A stretch of 64,000 bases of DNA from Thermoanaerobacterium xylanolyticum LX-11 (GCF_000189775.2 NC_015555.1:631001-695000); one strand, 5' to 3'; counted from the first letter of the stretch, positions 1 through 10,375 are shown. Notes: generated by a model from the letters alone, not told the origin. Translations and numbers: made by a program.

Positions 1-132
1 TATTCCGCTATGAGATTTAAATATTTCCAGCTAGTAAGAGATAATCAAACACTGGATATTAAATTAAAAGGGTATGAGGCAGAAAACAATTATTTAAAAG
101 GACTTTCTGGCATAAGGACTGATGAAGAATGA
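1..132 (+). CDS. C-terminal end of an unidentified protein (partial)
   Basis: Frame 1 is open from the first base and ends at a TGA at 130-132, giving 43 residues that finish GIRTDEE. The stop overlaps the ATG of the next gene (ATGA at 129-132), which is typical of translationally coupled genes and is the main reason to believe this frame. The residues are charged and hydrophilic with no recognisable motif. I do not recognise the family; the rest lies outside the window. Confidence 0.5.
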   Translation, partial: YSAMRFKYFQLVRDNQTLDIKLKGYEAENNYLKGLSGIRTDEE

Positions 133-524
133 GGTATATATGTCCTAACTGCTTTAAAATAGCTGATATTGGCGATGAAAAATGTCAAAAATGTGGGTAT
201 GATTTTAAAAATATTACAAATGATGATTATAGCAAAAAACTTATTACGGCGTTAAATCATCCTGATTATAATGTACAGTATATGGCAGCAAAGATTATTG
301 GTGAACTAAAAATTAAAGAAGCTAAAAATACTTTAATAGAGTATCTTAAGAAGGACAGAAAGGAAAGAGATCCCTACATTGAACAAGCTGTTGTAGCAGC
401 ATTAGGGGAAATAGGCGATAAAGATGTATATAATTATATTAAAGAAAATATAGATAATTTTTCAGTTTTATCAAAGAACATCGCCTTAATTGCTTTAGAA
501 AAAATTAAATCAAGATTTAATTAG
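129..524 (+). CDS. Small zinc-ribbon plus HEAT-repeat protein
   Basis: A 131-residue protein. The N-terminus holds two CxxC pairs (CPNC near residue 5, CQKC near residue 19), the pattern of a zinc ribbon. The rest is built of alpha-helical repeats of HEAT type (ALNHPDYNVQYMAAKIIGEL; AVVAALGEIGD; IALIALEKI), which usually mediate protein-protein contacts. It is coupled to the gene before it by an ATGA overlap and is followed after 12 bp by an MFS carrier with an AGGAGG ribosome site. The motifs are seen; the role is unknown. Confidence 0.7.
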   Translation: MRYICPNCFKIADIGDEKCQKCGYDFKNITNDDYSKKLITALNHPDYNVQYMAAKIIGELKIKEAKNTLIEYLKKDRKERDPYIEQAVVAALGEIGDKDVYNYIKENIDNFSVLSKNIALIALEKIKSRFN

Positions 525-536
525 GAGGATAATAAA

Positions 537-1724
537 ATGGATAATAAAGAAAGACAAAATAAGAGTACAGTCAATAATATTAAGACATTAGGATGGGTGG
601 CTTTTTTTGGTGGTTTAAGCCAGGATATGATACAACCTATTTTGCCAACGTTTTACACTCAGATATTAGGTTTAAGTAAAGAAACCGTAGGGTTAATTGA
701 GGGAAGCGTAACAACGATTGTCAGTATTATGAGGATTGTTTCTGGCATAATATCTGACAAACTTGGAAAGAGAAAATCAATCGTCTTTATAGGATATTTA
801 TTTTCTGCAATAGGAAGAATTTTTCTATCATTGACTAATGGTGCAGCAATGACGTTTGGATTGCGTTTTACTGATGGCATTGGTAAAGGTTTAAAGGATG
901 CTCCAAGAGATGCACTTGTTGCAAAGTCATCTGAAATGAAAAACATGGGCTATTCATTCGGATTTCAAAGAATGCTTGATACGTTAGGCTCATTTATTGG
1001 ACCACTTATCACAACAGGGTTAATGGTTTTGCTTGCTAAATACATAGATGAGACGAAATACAGGATAATATTTTTAGTTGCAGGGCTTATTGGCTTTATT
1101 ACAATATTGCTTATTGGATTATTCGTAGTCGAAAGAAAAGGAGATAATGTCAGTACACCGTTTAAATTTGATTTCACTATATTCAAAGGAAAATTTTTGT
1201 TGTTTTTCATAGTTATGCTAATATTTACACTTGGAAATAGCAGTGATGCATTTTTGATATTAAGAGCTCGTAACGTAGGCGTAAGTTCAGCCATGATACC
1301 TATTATCATTGCCATGTTTAACCTTTTTTATGCTTTACTGTCTGTGCCCAGCGGAATACTGTCTGACAAGATTGGAAGGGTTAATGTAATCAAAATTGGA
1401 TGGTTAATTTATGCAGTTACTTATCTTGGATTTGCATTAGCCAGGGTGCCTTGGCATATATGGATTTTATATGCAATTTACGGTATTTATTATTCTACGA
1501 CTGAAGGTGTAGCAAAGTCTCTTGTTGCGCATCTTGTAGATGAAAATAATAGAGGAACAGCTTTTGGATTGTACAATGCTTCTATTGGTATCCTTGCACT
1601 GCCTGCCAGTTTTATTGCTGGGTATCTGTGGGATAAAGTTGCACCTTCCGCTCCATTTTATTTTGGCGCTGGATGCTCAATATTAGCTGTAATTTTTATA
1701 ACTATATTTAGAATAGAAAAGTAA
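537..1724 (+). CDS. MFS family transporter
   Basis: A 395-residue integral membrane protein with about twelve hydrophobic segments. The MFS signature between helices 2 and 3 is present (GIISDKLGKRKS), and a second copy of the loop motif lies in the C-terminal half (GILSDKIGRVN), the usual two-fold pseudo-symmetry. An AGGAGG site sits 7 bp before the ATG. The gene closes a small operon with the zinc-ribbon/HEAT gene and is followed by an intrinsic terminator. The substrate cannot be told from sequence; drug or metabolite efflux are the usual guesses. Confidence 0.85.
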   Translation: MDNKERQNKSTVNNIKTLGWVAFFGGLSQDMIQPILPTFYTQILGLSKETVGLIEGSVTTIVSIMRIVSGIISDKLGKRKSIVFIGYLFSAIGRIFLSLTNGAAMTFGLRFTDGIGKGLKDAPRDALVAKSSEMKNMGYSFGFQRMLDTLGSFIGPLITTGLMVLLAKYIDETKYRIIFLVAGLIGFITILLIGLFVVERKGDNVSTPFKFDFTIFKGKFLLFFIVMLIFTLGNSSDAFLILRARNVGVSSAMIPIIIAMFNLFYALLSVPSGILSDKIGRVNVIKIGWLIYAVTYLGFALARVPWHIWILYAIYGIYYSTTEGVAKSLVAHLVDENNRGTAFGLYNASIGILALPASFIAGYLWDKVAPSAPFYFGAGCSILAVIFITIFRIEK

Positions 1725-1738
1725 ATAAACTATAAATC

Positions 1739-1780
1739 AAAGTATGGTTTACACATGAACCATACTTTATTATTTTTGTT
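1739..1780 (+). terminator. Intrinsic terminator after the MFS gene
   Basis: A perfect 11-bp inverted repeat (1739-1749 with 1758-1768, AAAGTATGGTT) with an 8-base loop is followed by a T-rich tail (ATTATTTTTG). Confidence 0.8.
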
Positions 1781-1855
1781 TTACAGTAAAAATGATATAA
1801 TATATTAAGAATATATCGGCAATTATTTAGATTAAATTAAAGAGATGTGATGAGT

Positions 1856-3562
1856 ATGGATAAGAAAACTGTTACCGATATACTTAATGAAATAGGGCTT
1901 TTATTAGAATTAAAAGGTGAAAATCCTTTTAAGTCGAGAGCGTATTATAATGCTGCCCGTACAATAGAAGTTCTTGACGACGATATTGAGAAATTAATAA
2001 AAGAAGATAGATTAAAAGATGTGAAGGGTATAGGTGATGCGCTTAATAAAAAGCTTACAGAGCTTATTACTACAGGCAGACTTGAATACTATGAAAATCT
2101 TAAAGCATCGATACCTGAAGGCTTAATTGAGATGTTGAAAATACCAGGTCTTGGACCTAAAAAGATAAAAACATTGTATGACAAATTGGATATAAAGACG
2201 GTTGGTGAATTGGAATATGCCTGTATTGAAAATAGACTTGTTGAATTACCTGGATTTGGTGAAAAAACACAGAAAAAAATCCTTGAAGGTATACAATTTA
2301 TAAAACAGTTTAGTGGTAAGCATCTATTTATGGATGCATATTTAGAGGCCACATCATTAAAACAATATCTTGTTGATAGTGGATTGACAATAAGATGCGA
2401 GATTGCGGGAAGTTTAAGGCGAAGAAAAGAAACGGTGAAAGACATAGATATTCTTGCTACGTGTGACAATCCTGAGAAGCTAATGGACGTATTTACAAAA
2501 TATGAAGGTATAAGGGATATTGTTGCCAAGGGAGAAACCAAGACTAGCGTAATATTGAAATCTGGCATAAATGTAGACTTAAGGGTTGTTAAAGATGAGG
2601 AATTTCCATATGCATTGCACCATTTTACCGGTAGCAAAGAGCACAATACAGCTATGAGGCATAGGGCAAAGCAAATGGGAATAAAAATGAATGAATATGG
2701 ACTATTTAAAGATGATTTGCTTGTTAAATGCTATGATGAAGACGACATATTTAAAAGTTTAGCTCTTCAATATATTCCACCGGAACTTCGAGAGAATATG
2801 GGTGAAATTGAAGCAGCAGAAAAAGGATTACTTCCCATATTAATAGATGAAAAAGACATCAAAGGGGTTTTTCATGTACATACGATATACAGCGATGGTG
2901 CAAATACAATTTCTGAAATGGTGAATGCTGCACGAGATTGCGGTTATAAAATTATTGGTATTACAGATCACAGTAAATCTGCATTTTATGCAAATGGACT
3001 TAAAGAAGAAGATGTTTTAAGGCAATTGGATGAAATTGATGAATTGAATAACAAGTATAGTGATATAAAAATATTAAAAGGCATAGAATCTGATATATTA
3101 AAAGATGGTTCACTTGATTATGACGAAGATATATTGAGAAGACTTGACTTTGTCATCGCATCTGTTCATTCTAACTTTAAAATGACTAAAGACGACATGA
3201 CAGAGAGAATAATAAAAGCTATAAAAAATAAATACACAAAAATCATTGGACATCTAACAGGGAGACTTCTCCTTGCAAGAGACGGTTATGACATTGACGT
3301 GTATAAAATTATAGATAGTGTTGCTGAATACGGGAAAATAATTGAAATAAATGCAAGTCCATACAGGCTTGATTTGGATTGGAGATATATAAAATATGCA
3401 AAAGAAAAAGGTGTAAAATTTGCAATTTGCCCAGATGCACATAGGATAGAAGGACTTGATGATATGAAATATGGCATCGGCATTGCACGTAAAGGTTGGC
3501 TTGAAGCGAAAGATGTGATAAATACGTATGAATATGACGAATTAAAGAAGGTTTTAAAATAA
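1856..3562 (+). CDS. polX: DNA polymerase X family protein with PHP domain (PolX)
   Basis: About 568 residues, the usual length of bacterial PolX. The N-terminal half has the helix-hairpin-helix motifs (GIGDALNKKL; IPGLGPKKIKTLY; PGFGEKTQKKI) and the nucleotidyltransferase core of family X polymerases (AGSLRRRKETVKDIDIL, with the paired metal-binding aspartates). The C-terminal third is a PHP domain (FHVHTIYSDGA; GITDHS; HLTGR; CPDAH) that supplies 3'-5' exonuclease or AP-endonuclease activity. The family acts in gap filling and base-excision repair. The start is uncertain: GTG 1847, ATG 1850 and ATG 1856 are in frame. I chose ATG 1856 because MDKK matches the usual N-terminus; no start has a strong ribosome site. 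Confidence 0.92.
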   Translation: MDKKTVTDILNEIGLLLELKGENPFKSRAYYNAARTIEVLDDDIEKLIKEDRLKDVKGIGDALNKKLTELITTGRLEYYENLKASIPEGLIEMLKIPGLGPKKIKTLYDKLDIKTVGELEYACIENRLVELPGFGEKTQKKILEGIQFIKQFSGKHLFMDAYLEATSLKQYLVDSGLTIRCEIAGSLRRRKETVKDIDILATCDNPEKLMDVFTKYEGIRDIVAKGETKTSVILKSGINVDLRVVKDEEFPYALHHFTGSKEHNTAMRHRAKQMGIKMNEYGLFKDDLLVKCYDEDDIFKSLALQYIPPELRENMGEIEAAEKGLLPILIDEKDIKGVFHVHTIYSDGANTISEMVNAARDCGYKIIGITDHSKSAFYANGLKEEDVLRQLDEIDELNNKYSDIKILKGIESDILKDGSLDYDEDILRRLDFVIASVHSNFKMTKDDMTERIIKAIKNKYTKIIGHLTGRLLLARDGYDIDVYKIIDSVAEYGKIIEINASPYRLDLDWRYIKYAKEKGVKFAICPDAHRIEGLDDMKYGIGIARKGWLEAKDVINTYEYDELKKVLK

Positions 3563-3579
3563 AATTCCAAGAAAACCTA

Positions 3580-3608
3580 TTGACATTAATGATTTAAAGT
3601 GTTAATAT
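3580..3608 (+). promoter_or_regulatory. Sigma-A promoter of the metY transcript
   Basis: TTGACA at 3580-3585 and TAATAT at 3603-3608 with a 17-bp spacer. Transcription would start near 3615, about 20 bases before the SAM riboswitch. Confidence 0.8.
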
Positions 3609-3635
3609 AGTTTAAAATACAAATTGAATATGAAA

Positions 3636-3785
3636 CCTCTTATCAAGAGTGGTGGAGGGACTGGCCCGATGAAACCCGGCAACCGGCATATATAATGCGT
3701 CTGGTGCCAAATCCTGCAGGGAAACCTGAGAGATGAGAGGAGCGGCGCAAACTTAGCCCTCTTCTACATCGAAGAGGGCTTTTAA
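3636..3785 (+). ncRNA. SAM-I (S-box) riboswitch with terminator
   Basis: The S-box core is easy to read: P1 is closed by CCTCTTATC (3636-3644) and GATGAGAGG (3732-3740), with the conserved AGTGGTGGAGGGACTGGCCC, GATGAAACCCGGCAACC and GGTGCCAAATCCTGCAGG blocks between. A terminator follows (AGCCCTCTTC 3755-3764, GAAGAGGGCT 3771-3780, then TTT). The 3' strand of P1 (GAGAGG) can also pair with CCTCTT of the terminator stem, so an antiterminator is possible. Family knowledge: S-adenosylmethionine binding stabilises P1 and allows termination, so metY is read when SAM is low. Confidence 0.95.
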
Positions 3786-3868
3786 TATACCAAAATGAAA
3801 AGAGGTGCATTATAAGAATCAATTTAATTTGTTTATTTAAATTAAAATTATATAGAGGAGAGATTTAG

Positions 3869-5161
<1,293 letters not shown>

Positions 5162-5170
5162 ATATTATAG

Positions 5171-5199
5171 AGCTCTCTTCAGAATAGAAGAGAGCTTTT
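5171..5199 (+). terminator. Intrinsic terminator after metY
   Basis: A 10-bp stem (AGCTCTCTTC 5171-5180 with GAAGAGAGCT 5187-5196), a 6-base loop and a short T tail. Confidence 0.85.
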
Positions 5200-5335
5200 G
5201 ATATTGCAGTACGGTGAAATATATTGTATAATCTAATTGAGAATGAATTTCAGAATCAAAGAATTGTAAAAATTGAATTTGCTTTTCTTATGGTTTACTG
5301 AGGTTAAGAAAAATTTATGCAGAAGGGGTGCTTAA

Positions 5336-6607
5336 ATGCCTTTGAACGAAAACGAACATACACTATCTCATGAATTTGAAGGATCAAAAAAGAATAAATC
5401 TACTATTCTATTACTACTTGCAACAATAGGCCCAGGGCTTACTGTTATGTTAGCAGATACTGATGCAGGATCTATTATAACATCGGCACAGTCGGGTGCT
5501 AGATGGGGTTATAGCTTGTTGTGGCTGCAATTTTTGCTTATTCCAATTTTATATTTTGTGCAGGAGCTTACAACACGTATTGGAATAACGACTGGTAAAG
5601 GGCATGGCGAATTGATCAAGGAAAAGTTTGGTGCAGGTTGGGCATGGTTTTCAGTTTTAACACTTGTGGTTTCTGCTATAGGTGCTTTAGTCACAGAATT
5701 TTCTGGTATTGCCAGTGTTGGCTTATTGTTTGGCATACCAAAGTGGATAAGCATATCACTTGCATCAATCTCCTTAATATTAATAACAGGCTTTGGACGT
5801 TATACTATTGTTGAACGCATAGCTATATTTATCGGATTATTTGAACTAAGCTTTATACCAGCGGTTATACTAGCACATCCCGATACTTCGTCAATAATAA
5901 ATGGGATTATCGGACAGAAGCCTTTCTACGATGAATCTTATAGGCTTCTTATAGCAGCCAATGTTGGAGCCGTAATAATGCCTTGGATGATATTTTACCA
6001 ACAAGGCGCTGTGATAGACAAAAAATTAACAGAAAAATCGATAAGGTTTAGCCGCATTGATACTGCTGTCGGTTCAGTTGTAACTCAGATAATCATGGCG
6101 GTTGTACTTGTATTAACGGCTGCCACTATTGGACGGATAAATCCAAATGTTTCACTTACGAATATTCAGCAGATTGCTGATTCACTTATACCATTTGTAG
6201 GTCAGGTTGGTGGCAAAATCTTATTTTCAGCAGGTATTATCGGTGCTTCTTTGATAGCAGCTGTTGTTGTTTCATTGGCAACTTCATGGTCGTTAGGTGA
6301 AGTTATGGATTTTAAGCGAAGCCTTAATTCATCATGGAAAGAAGCTCCGATATTTTATGGATTATATGCTGCAGGTATTATTGTTTCCGCCATTATCGTC
6401 TTATCAGGAGTACCCCTTGTAACATTGACAATTTCAGTTGAAATAATGAATTCATTGCTTTTGCCAATTGTCCTCGGATTTTTGATAGCGCTTGGATGGA
6501 AGGCATTACCTGAAAAATATAAATTAAAAAATTGGGAAAAAATCGTACTTGCGATAATATATTTACTTGTATGTTCTTTGGGAATTCTCACGTTGTTTCA
6601 GATATGA
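5336..6607 (+). CDS. Divergent NRAMP/SLC11-family metal transporter
   Basis: A 423-residue membrane protein with about eleven hydrophobic helices. The start of the fold matches NRAMP (TIGPGLTVMLADTDAGS...WGYSLLW). The two metal-site motifs are altered: the DPGN of helix 1 reads DAGS (residues 43-46) and the A-x-x-MPHN of helix 6 reads A-V-I-MPWM (residues 212-218). The aspartate and the metal-binding methionine are kept, while the helix-breaking proline, the asparagine and the histidine are lost. Canonical NRAMPs carry Mn2+ or Fe2+ with protons; the changes suggest altered ion choice or coupling, as in the NRAMP-related Mg2+ transporters, but this is inference. An AAGGGGTG site precedes the ATG. 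Confidence 0.8.
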   Translation: MPLNENEHTLSHEFEGSKKNKSTILLLLATIGPGLTVMLADTDAGSIITSAQSGARWGYSLLWLQFLLIPILYFVQELTTRIGITTGKGHGELIKEKFGAGWAWFSVLTLVVSAIGALVTEFSGIASVGLLFGIPKWISISLASISLILITGFGRYTIVERIAIFIGLFELSFIPAVILAHPDTSSIINGIIGQKPFYDESYRLLIAANVGAVIMPWMIFYQQGAVIDKKLTEKSIRFSRIDTAVGSVVTQIIMAVVLVLTAATIGRINPNVSLTNIQQIADSLIPFVGQVGGKILFSAGIIGASLIAAVVVSLATSWSLGEVMDFKRSLNSSWKEAPIFYGLYAAGIIVSAIIVLSGVPLVTLTISVEIMNSLLLPIVLGFLIALGWKALPEKYKLKNWEKIVLAIIYLLVCSLGILTLFQI

Positions 6608-6630
6608 TTTCAGATACGAATTAAACTACG

Positions 6631-6654
6631 TAAAAAAAGGAGCCAAAGGCTCCT
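6631..6654 (-). terminator. Terminator of the small secreted protein gene
   Basis: Inverted repeat AGGAGCC (6638-6644) and GGCTCCT (6648-6654). Read on the minus strand the stem is followed by seven U residues (6632-6638), so it ends the minus-strand gene whose stop codon lies at 6658-6660. Confidence 0.8.
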
Positions 6655-6657
6655 AAA

Positions 6658-6948
6658 TTACTTTTGCTGTTCGTTGATTTCGTTCTTTAGCGCATTTGTG
6701 CATGCATTTAACATATTTTGCGCATCTTTTTCATCTATATTTCCACCCATCATATTTTGCACATCTTTCGCTGTAAGTCCTTTCATGTAGTTGTACATGG
6801 CACTATAGTTGAAATTTGAACCCATCATGTTAAACCCATAGCCGTTATTAATTGTATCGGCCTTTGCTCTTAATGCAGGTATTTGCGTAAATGCTATAGC
6901 ACCTATTATTAGCGTGCCTGCGAATATAGCTATAACTTTCTTTCTCAT
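6658..6948 (-). CDS. Small methionine-rich exported protein, function unknown
   Basis: A 96-residue protein with an N-terminal signal peptide or anchor (MRKKVIAIFAGTLIIGAIAF) and a probable cleavage region near ALRAKADT. The mature part is unusually rich in Met, Asn and Tyr (FNMMGSNFNYSAMYNYM; NMMGG). A GGGGGA site lies before the ATG on the minus strand and a terminator directly follows, so it is a single-gene unit. I do not recognise the family. It is encoded about 0.5 kb from a copper-export operon; methionine clusters can bind Cu(I), so an envelope copper role is possible but only a guess. Confidence 0.65.
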   Translation of the reverse strand: MRKKVIAIFAGTLIIGAIAFTQIPALRAKADTINNGYGFNMMGSNFNYSAMYNYMKGLTAKDVQNMMGGNIDEKDAQNMLNACTNALKNEINEQQK

Positions 6949-7087
6949 TTAAAATTCCCCCTAGTTTTTTTATTGTGATTTTATTATACAATGCAATTAT
7001 AAAGATCTTATGAAGACCAAAGCACTTTCTCCGCCTTTTACCGCCTGAAGACTCCATAAGGCTTTCCATAAAATATATTTAGTTCGT

Positions 7088-7124
7088 AAAAAAGAGCTGA
7101 AATAAATAACTATTCAGCTCTTTT
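7088..7124 (-). terminator. Terminator of the DUF1540 gene
   Basis: Stem AAGAGCTGAA (7092-7101) with TTCAGCTCTT (7113-7122). On the minus strand it lies just after the stop codon of the DUF1540 gene and is followed by a U run. T residues on the plus side also make it a possible bidirectional terminator. Confidence 0.75.
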
Positions 7125-7133
7125 AAAATATCT

Positions 7134-7286
7134 TTATCTTGACCTGAATGTTGTACATTCAGTTTCTGCGCTGGTTTTTGCTGTCGGGGTCTTTGGATTC
7201 ACTTCGATTGATTGTGCATGGCATCTCATATCTTTCCAATATGCGCATGTGTTAACACCGCATTTTACTACGCTTTCTGCATTCAT
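7134..7286 (-). CDS. DUF1540-type small cysteine protein
   Basis: A 50-residue open frame that begins MNAESVVKCGVNTC and ends ETECTTFRSR. Four cysteines are spaced as in DUF1540 proteins (C-x4-C-x7-C near the start and one C near the C-terminus), with the usual ECxTF near the end, so it probably binds a metal. A near-perfect GGAGGTG ribosome site lies 5-6 bases before the ATG (7284-7286), and a terminator follows the TAA. The role of the family is not established. Confidence 0.8.
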   Translation of the reverse strand: MNAESVVKCGVNTCAYWKDMRCHAQSIEVNPKTPTAKTSAETECTTFRSR

Positions 7287-7378
7287 AAAGAACACCTCCA
7301 ATTGATTTTAATCAAGAATTATTATTTGCATAAAGGATGTAGTTATACATAAGCTTATGAAAAGACGTCAAAATAATA

Positions 7379-7433
7379 TTGACATAAACATATCGGAATT
7401 ATATAATAAAATTACAATACCCTTAAGGGGTAT
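7379..7433 (+). promoter_or_regulatory. Promoter with CsoR-like copper operator for the copA operon
   Basis: A consensus promoter, TTGACA (7379-7384) and TATAAT (7402-7407) with a 17-bp spacer, is followed directly by ATACCCTTAAGGGGTAT (7417-7433). This pseudo-palindrome has the TACCC...GGGTA form of CsoR operators and lies over the expected start of transcription, where a repressor would block initiation. Family knowledge: CsoR releases such sites on binding Cu(I). No csoR gene is in this window. Confidence 0.75.
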
Positions 7434-7461
7434 AAAACGGTTAAATAGGAGAGTGTTTTTA

Positions 7462-7776
7462 ATGCAAATTCGTTTTTTATACTTCGAAGGATGTCCTAAT
7501 TCAGAGCCAGCTTTAAAATTGTTAAAAGAGGTTTTATTAGAAAAAAATATTAAAGATGATATAGAAATAGTAAAGATAGAGTCTGAAGAAGATGCATATA
7601 GATATAAATTTTTAGGTTCACCGTCAATTCATATCAATGGAGAAGACATAGAAAAAGAGAGAAGAAATGATGAACCTCTTTATGGATGCAGAGTTTATAA
7701 AGTGAATGGACGTAATTCCGGTGTGCCACCTAAAGAAATGATTTTAAAAGCTATTGGTGAGGCATTAGCAATATAA
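7462..7776 (+). CDS. Thioredoxin-fold protein of a metal-resistance type (DF family)
   Basis: About 104 residues starting MQIRFLYFEGCPN. The beta-alpha start with a single cysteine in a CPNS motif and the block FLGSPSIHINGEDIE are those of small thioredoxin-like proteins found in mercury, arsenic and copper loci. A second cysteine lies at LYGCRVY. The frame is open from 7357, but that would overlap the promoter and operator; ATG 7462 has an AGGAGAG site at a good distance. It is the first gene of the copper-regulated unit and ends 18 bp before copA. It may handle a metal or a thiol; the true function is not known. Confidence 0.75.
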   Translation: MQIRFLYFEGCPNSEPALKLLKEVLLEKNIKDDIEIVKIESEEDAYRYKFLGSPSIHINGEDIEKERRNDEPLYGCRVYKVNGRNSGVPPKEMILKAIGEALAI

Positions 7777-7794
7777 TTTGAGGAGATGATTTAT

Positions 7795-10191
7795 ATGCCT
7801 GAAAAAGCTACTTTAAAAATTACCGGCATGACTTGTGCGTCTTGTGCCGCTCGCATAGAAAAGGGTCTTAAAAATTTAGAAGGAATTGATGAAGCTAATG
7901 TTAACTTAGCGGTTGAGAAAGCCACAGTTGTGTACGATCCAGAAAAAGTTGACATAGATGATATGACGAAAAAAATTGAAGATTTAGGATATGGTGTAGT
8001 AAGGGATAAAGCAGATCTTGTATTGATTGGCATGTCATGTGCTTCATGTGCTACTAAAATAGAAAAGACTTTGAATAAATTGCCTGGTGTATATAAAGCA
8101 AGCGTTAATTTTGCCACAGAGGAGGCATCTGTGGAATATAATTCAGATGCTATAAGTGTAGAACAGATGGCAAAAGCCATAAGAGACATCGGCTATGATG
8201 CGAAAGAAAAAAAAGATAATGCATTAGACTATGAAAAAAATGAGAGAGAAGCCGAGATAAAAAAAACAAAAGCTTTGGTGATTGTATCTTCGATTTTGAC
8301 TTTTCCGCTTCTTCTTGCTATGGTATTAAAAGTTTTTAAATTACCTACAGGAATTTTAGAAGCGCCGTGGTTTCAAATACTTTTAGCCACACCAGTTCAA
8401 TTTATTATTGGATATAGATACTACAAAGGTGCTTGGCATAATTTAAAAAACATGTCAGCCAACATGGATACATTAGTTGCTCTCGGTACATCTGCTGCAT
8501 ATTTTTATAGTTTGTACAATGTTTTTACTAAGCCTATGTCAGAAGTACACAATTATTTGTATTTTGAAGCGTCGGCCGTTGTAATTACTCTTATTACATT
8601 AGGAAAAATGCTTGAAGCTATAGCAAAAGGCAAAACATCTGAAGCAATAAAAAAACTTATGGGGCTTCAGGCGAAAACTGCAAGGGTCATAAGAAATGGA
8701 GAAGAAATAGACATACCTATTGAAGAAGTAAAGGTAGGAGATATAGTTGTAGTAAGGCCAGGTGAAAAAATACCTGTAGATGGTATAATTGTAGATGGAA
8801 GTTCTACTATAGATGAATCCATGATAACTGGAGAATCCATTCCTGTTGATAAAAATGTCAATGACGAAGTAATAGGTGCGACAATAAATAAGACAGGTAC
8901 TTTTAAGTTTAAAGCGACGAAGGTCGGGAAAGATATGGTACTATCACAGATAATAAAAATGGTTGAGGATGCACAAGGCTCAAAAGCACCTATCCAAGAG
9001 ATCGCTGATAAGGTATCAGGAGTTTTCGTACCTGTAGTCATTGGAATAGCAATTGTTACATTTTTGATATGGTACCTTGTATTAGGAAATCTTAACGAAG
9101 GTGTAATAAGTGCAGTATCTGTACTTGTAATTGCATGTCCTTGCGCATTAGGTCTTGCAACGCCTACATCTGTCATGGTAGGTACAGGTAAAGGTGCAGA
9201 AAATGGCATACTTATAAAAGGTGGCGAATATTTGCAAAAAGCAAAAAAGATTAATGCTATTGTATTAGACAAAACCGGTACTATTACAAAAGGAGAACCT
9301 GTAGTCACCGATGTCATTTCATTTAGTCAATTGAAGGAAGACGATTTGCTGTATATTGCTGGAATAGCTGAAAAAAATTCTGAGCATCCGCTTGGCAAAG
9401 CAATTGTGAATAAATCAAAGGAAAACTGCGAAAAATTGCCAGATCCGAGCAAATTTGAGACTATACCAGGCTACGGTATTTGTGCTATAATTAACGAAAA
9501 AGAATATTATATTGGGAATAGAAGGTTGATGGATAGAGAGAACGTAGATACATCTGACATAAGTTTTTCTTTAGAAAAGCTTGAGAATGAAGGCAAAACT
9601 GTTATGATTCTATCATCTGAAGGTAAGGCTTTAGGTGTAATAGCGGTTGCCGATGTACCTAAGGAAGATTCAGCAAAGGCTATACAAGAATTAAAAGCTT
9701 TAAACATAGATGTATACATGATAACCGGTGACAATGAAAGAACTGCTGAGGCCATTGCAAAACAAGTTGGTATTGATCACGTATTAGCAGAAGTTTTACC
9801 AGAAAAAAAAGCGGAGGAAGTTATAAAGTTACAAAAACAGGGTAAAATAGTTGCAATGGTTGGAGATGGCATAAATGATGCTCCAGCGTTAGCACAATCA
9901 GATTTAGGTATTGCTATAGGGACTGGAACGGACGTAGCAATTGAGACGTCAGACATTACGCTTATAAGTGGTAGTTTAATGAGTTTAGTGACAGCGATAA
10001 AATTAAGCAGAGCTACCATGAGAAATATTTATCAGAATCTGTTTTGGGCTTTTATCTACAATACAATAGGAATTCCATTTGCTGCAGCAGGTCTTTTAAA
10101 TCCAGCTATTGCAGGGGGTGCAATGGCATTTAGTTCAGTATCAGTTGTGTCAAACGCCTTAAGGCTGAGGAGGTTCAGATCAGCTAATTAG
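7795..10191 (+). CDS. copA: Copper-exporting P1B-type ATPase
   Basis: About 798 residues. Two N-terminal heavy-metal-associated domains have GMTCASCA and GMSCASCA metal sites. The pump core has the CPC motif in a membrane helix ([12 protein letters not shown]), the phosphorylation site DKTGT, the TGES and HP (SEHPLG) motifs and the ATP-binding [10 protein letters not shown]. The last helices carry Asn and SSxS residues typical of Cu(I) pumps. It moves Cu(I) out of the cytoplasm using ATP. The start is ATG 7795, nine bases after GAGGAG; ATG 7786 would overlap that site. It lies behind the CsoR-like operator and directly before a small zinc-ribbon gene. Confidence 0.95.
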   Translation: MPEKATLKITGMTCASCAARIEKGLKNLEGIDEANVNLAVEKATVVYDPEKVDIDDMTKKIEDLGYGVVRDKADLVLIGMSCASCATKIEKTLNKLPGVYKASVNFATEEASVEYNSDAISVEQMAKAIRDIGYDAKEKKDNALDYEKNEREAEIKKTKALVIVSSILTFPLLLAMVLKVFKLPTGILEAPWFQILLATPVQFIIGYRYYKGAWHNLKNMSANMDTLVALGTSAAYFYSLYNVFTKPMSEVHNYLYFEASAVVITLITLGKMLEAIAKGKTSEAIKKLMGLQAKTARVIRNGEEIDIPIEEVKVGDIVVVRPGEKIPVDGIIVDGSSTIDESMITGESIPVDKNVNDEVIGATINKTGTFKFKATKVGKDMVLSQIIKMVEDAQGSKAPIQEIADKVSGVFVPVVIGIAIVTFLIWYLVLGNLNEGVISAVSVLVIACPCALGLATPTSVMVGTGKGAENGILIKGGEYLQKAKKINAIVLDKTGTITKGEPVVTDVISFSQLKEDDLLYIAGIAEKNSEHPLGKAIVNKSKENCEKLPDPSKFETIPGYGICAIINEKEYYIGNRRLMDRENVDTSDISFSLEKLENEGKTVMILSSEGKALGVIAVADVPKEDSAKAIQELKALNIDVYMITGDNERTAEAIAKQVGIDHVLAEVLPEKKAEEVIKLQKQGKIVAMVGDGINDAPALAQSDLGIAIGTGTDVAIETSDITLISGSLMSLVTAIKLSRATMRNIYQNLFWAFIYNTIGIPFAAAGLLNPAIAGGAMAFSSVSVVSNALRLRRFRSAN

Positions 10192-10204
10192 TGAGGTGAG
10201 TTAT

Positions 10205-10375
10205 ATGGAATGCCCAAATTGCAAAAGCACTAATGTGGGTAAAATAGGCAATAACCTATATTTTTGCAGGGATTGCAATTGCGAGATTAAGATCAAAAAG
10301 TGTACGGCTGTTGTTAGTGTTTATGACTCTGAGGGCTGCATTAGTAAAAGATTTAAAGTATGTTACAATGTTTGA
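10205..10375 (+). CDS. Small zinc-ribbon protein
   Basis: A 56-residue frame beginning MECPNCKSTNVGK. Two Cys pairs (CPNC and CRDC, followed by NC) form a classic zinc ribbon of the transcription-factor or rubredoxin type. A GAGGTGAG site lies 5-10 bases before the ATG. The gene starts 14 bp after copA and is followed by a terminator, so it is the last cistron of the copper operon. The function is unknown; coexpression with CopA suggests a metal-related role. Confidence 0.75.
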   Translation: MECPNCKSTNVGKIGNNLYFCRDCNCEIKIKKCTAVVSVYDSEGCISKRFKVCYNV

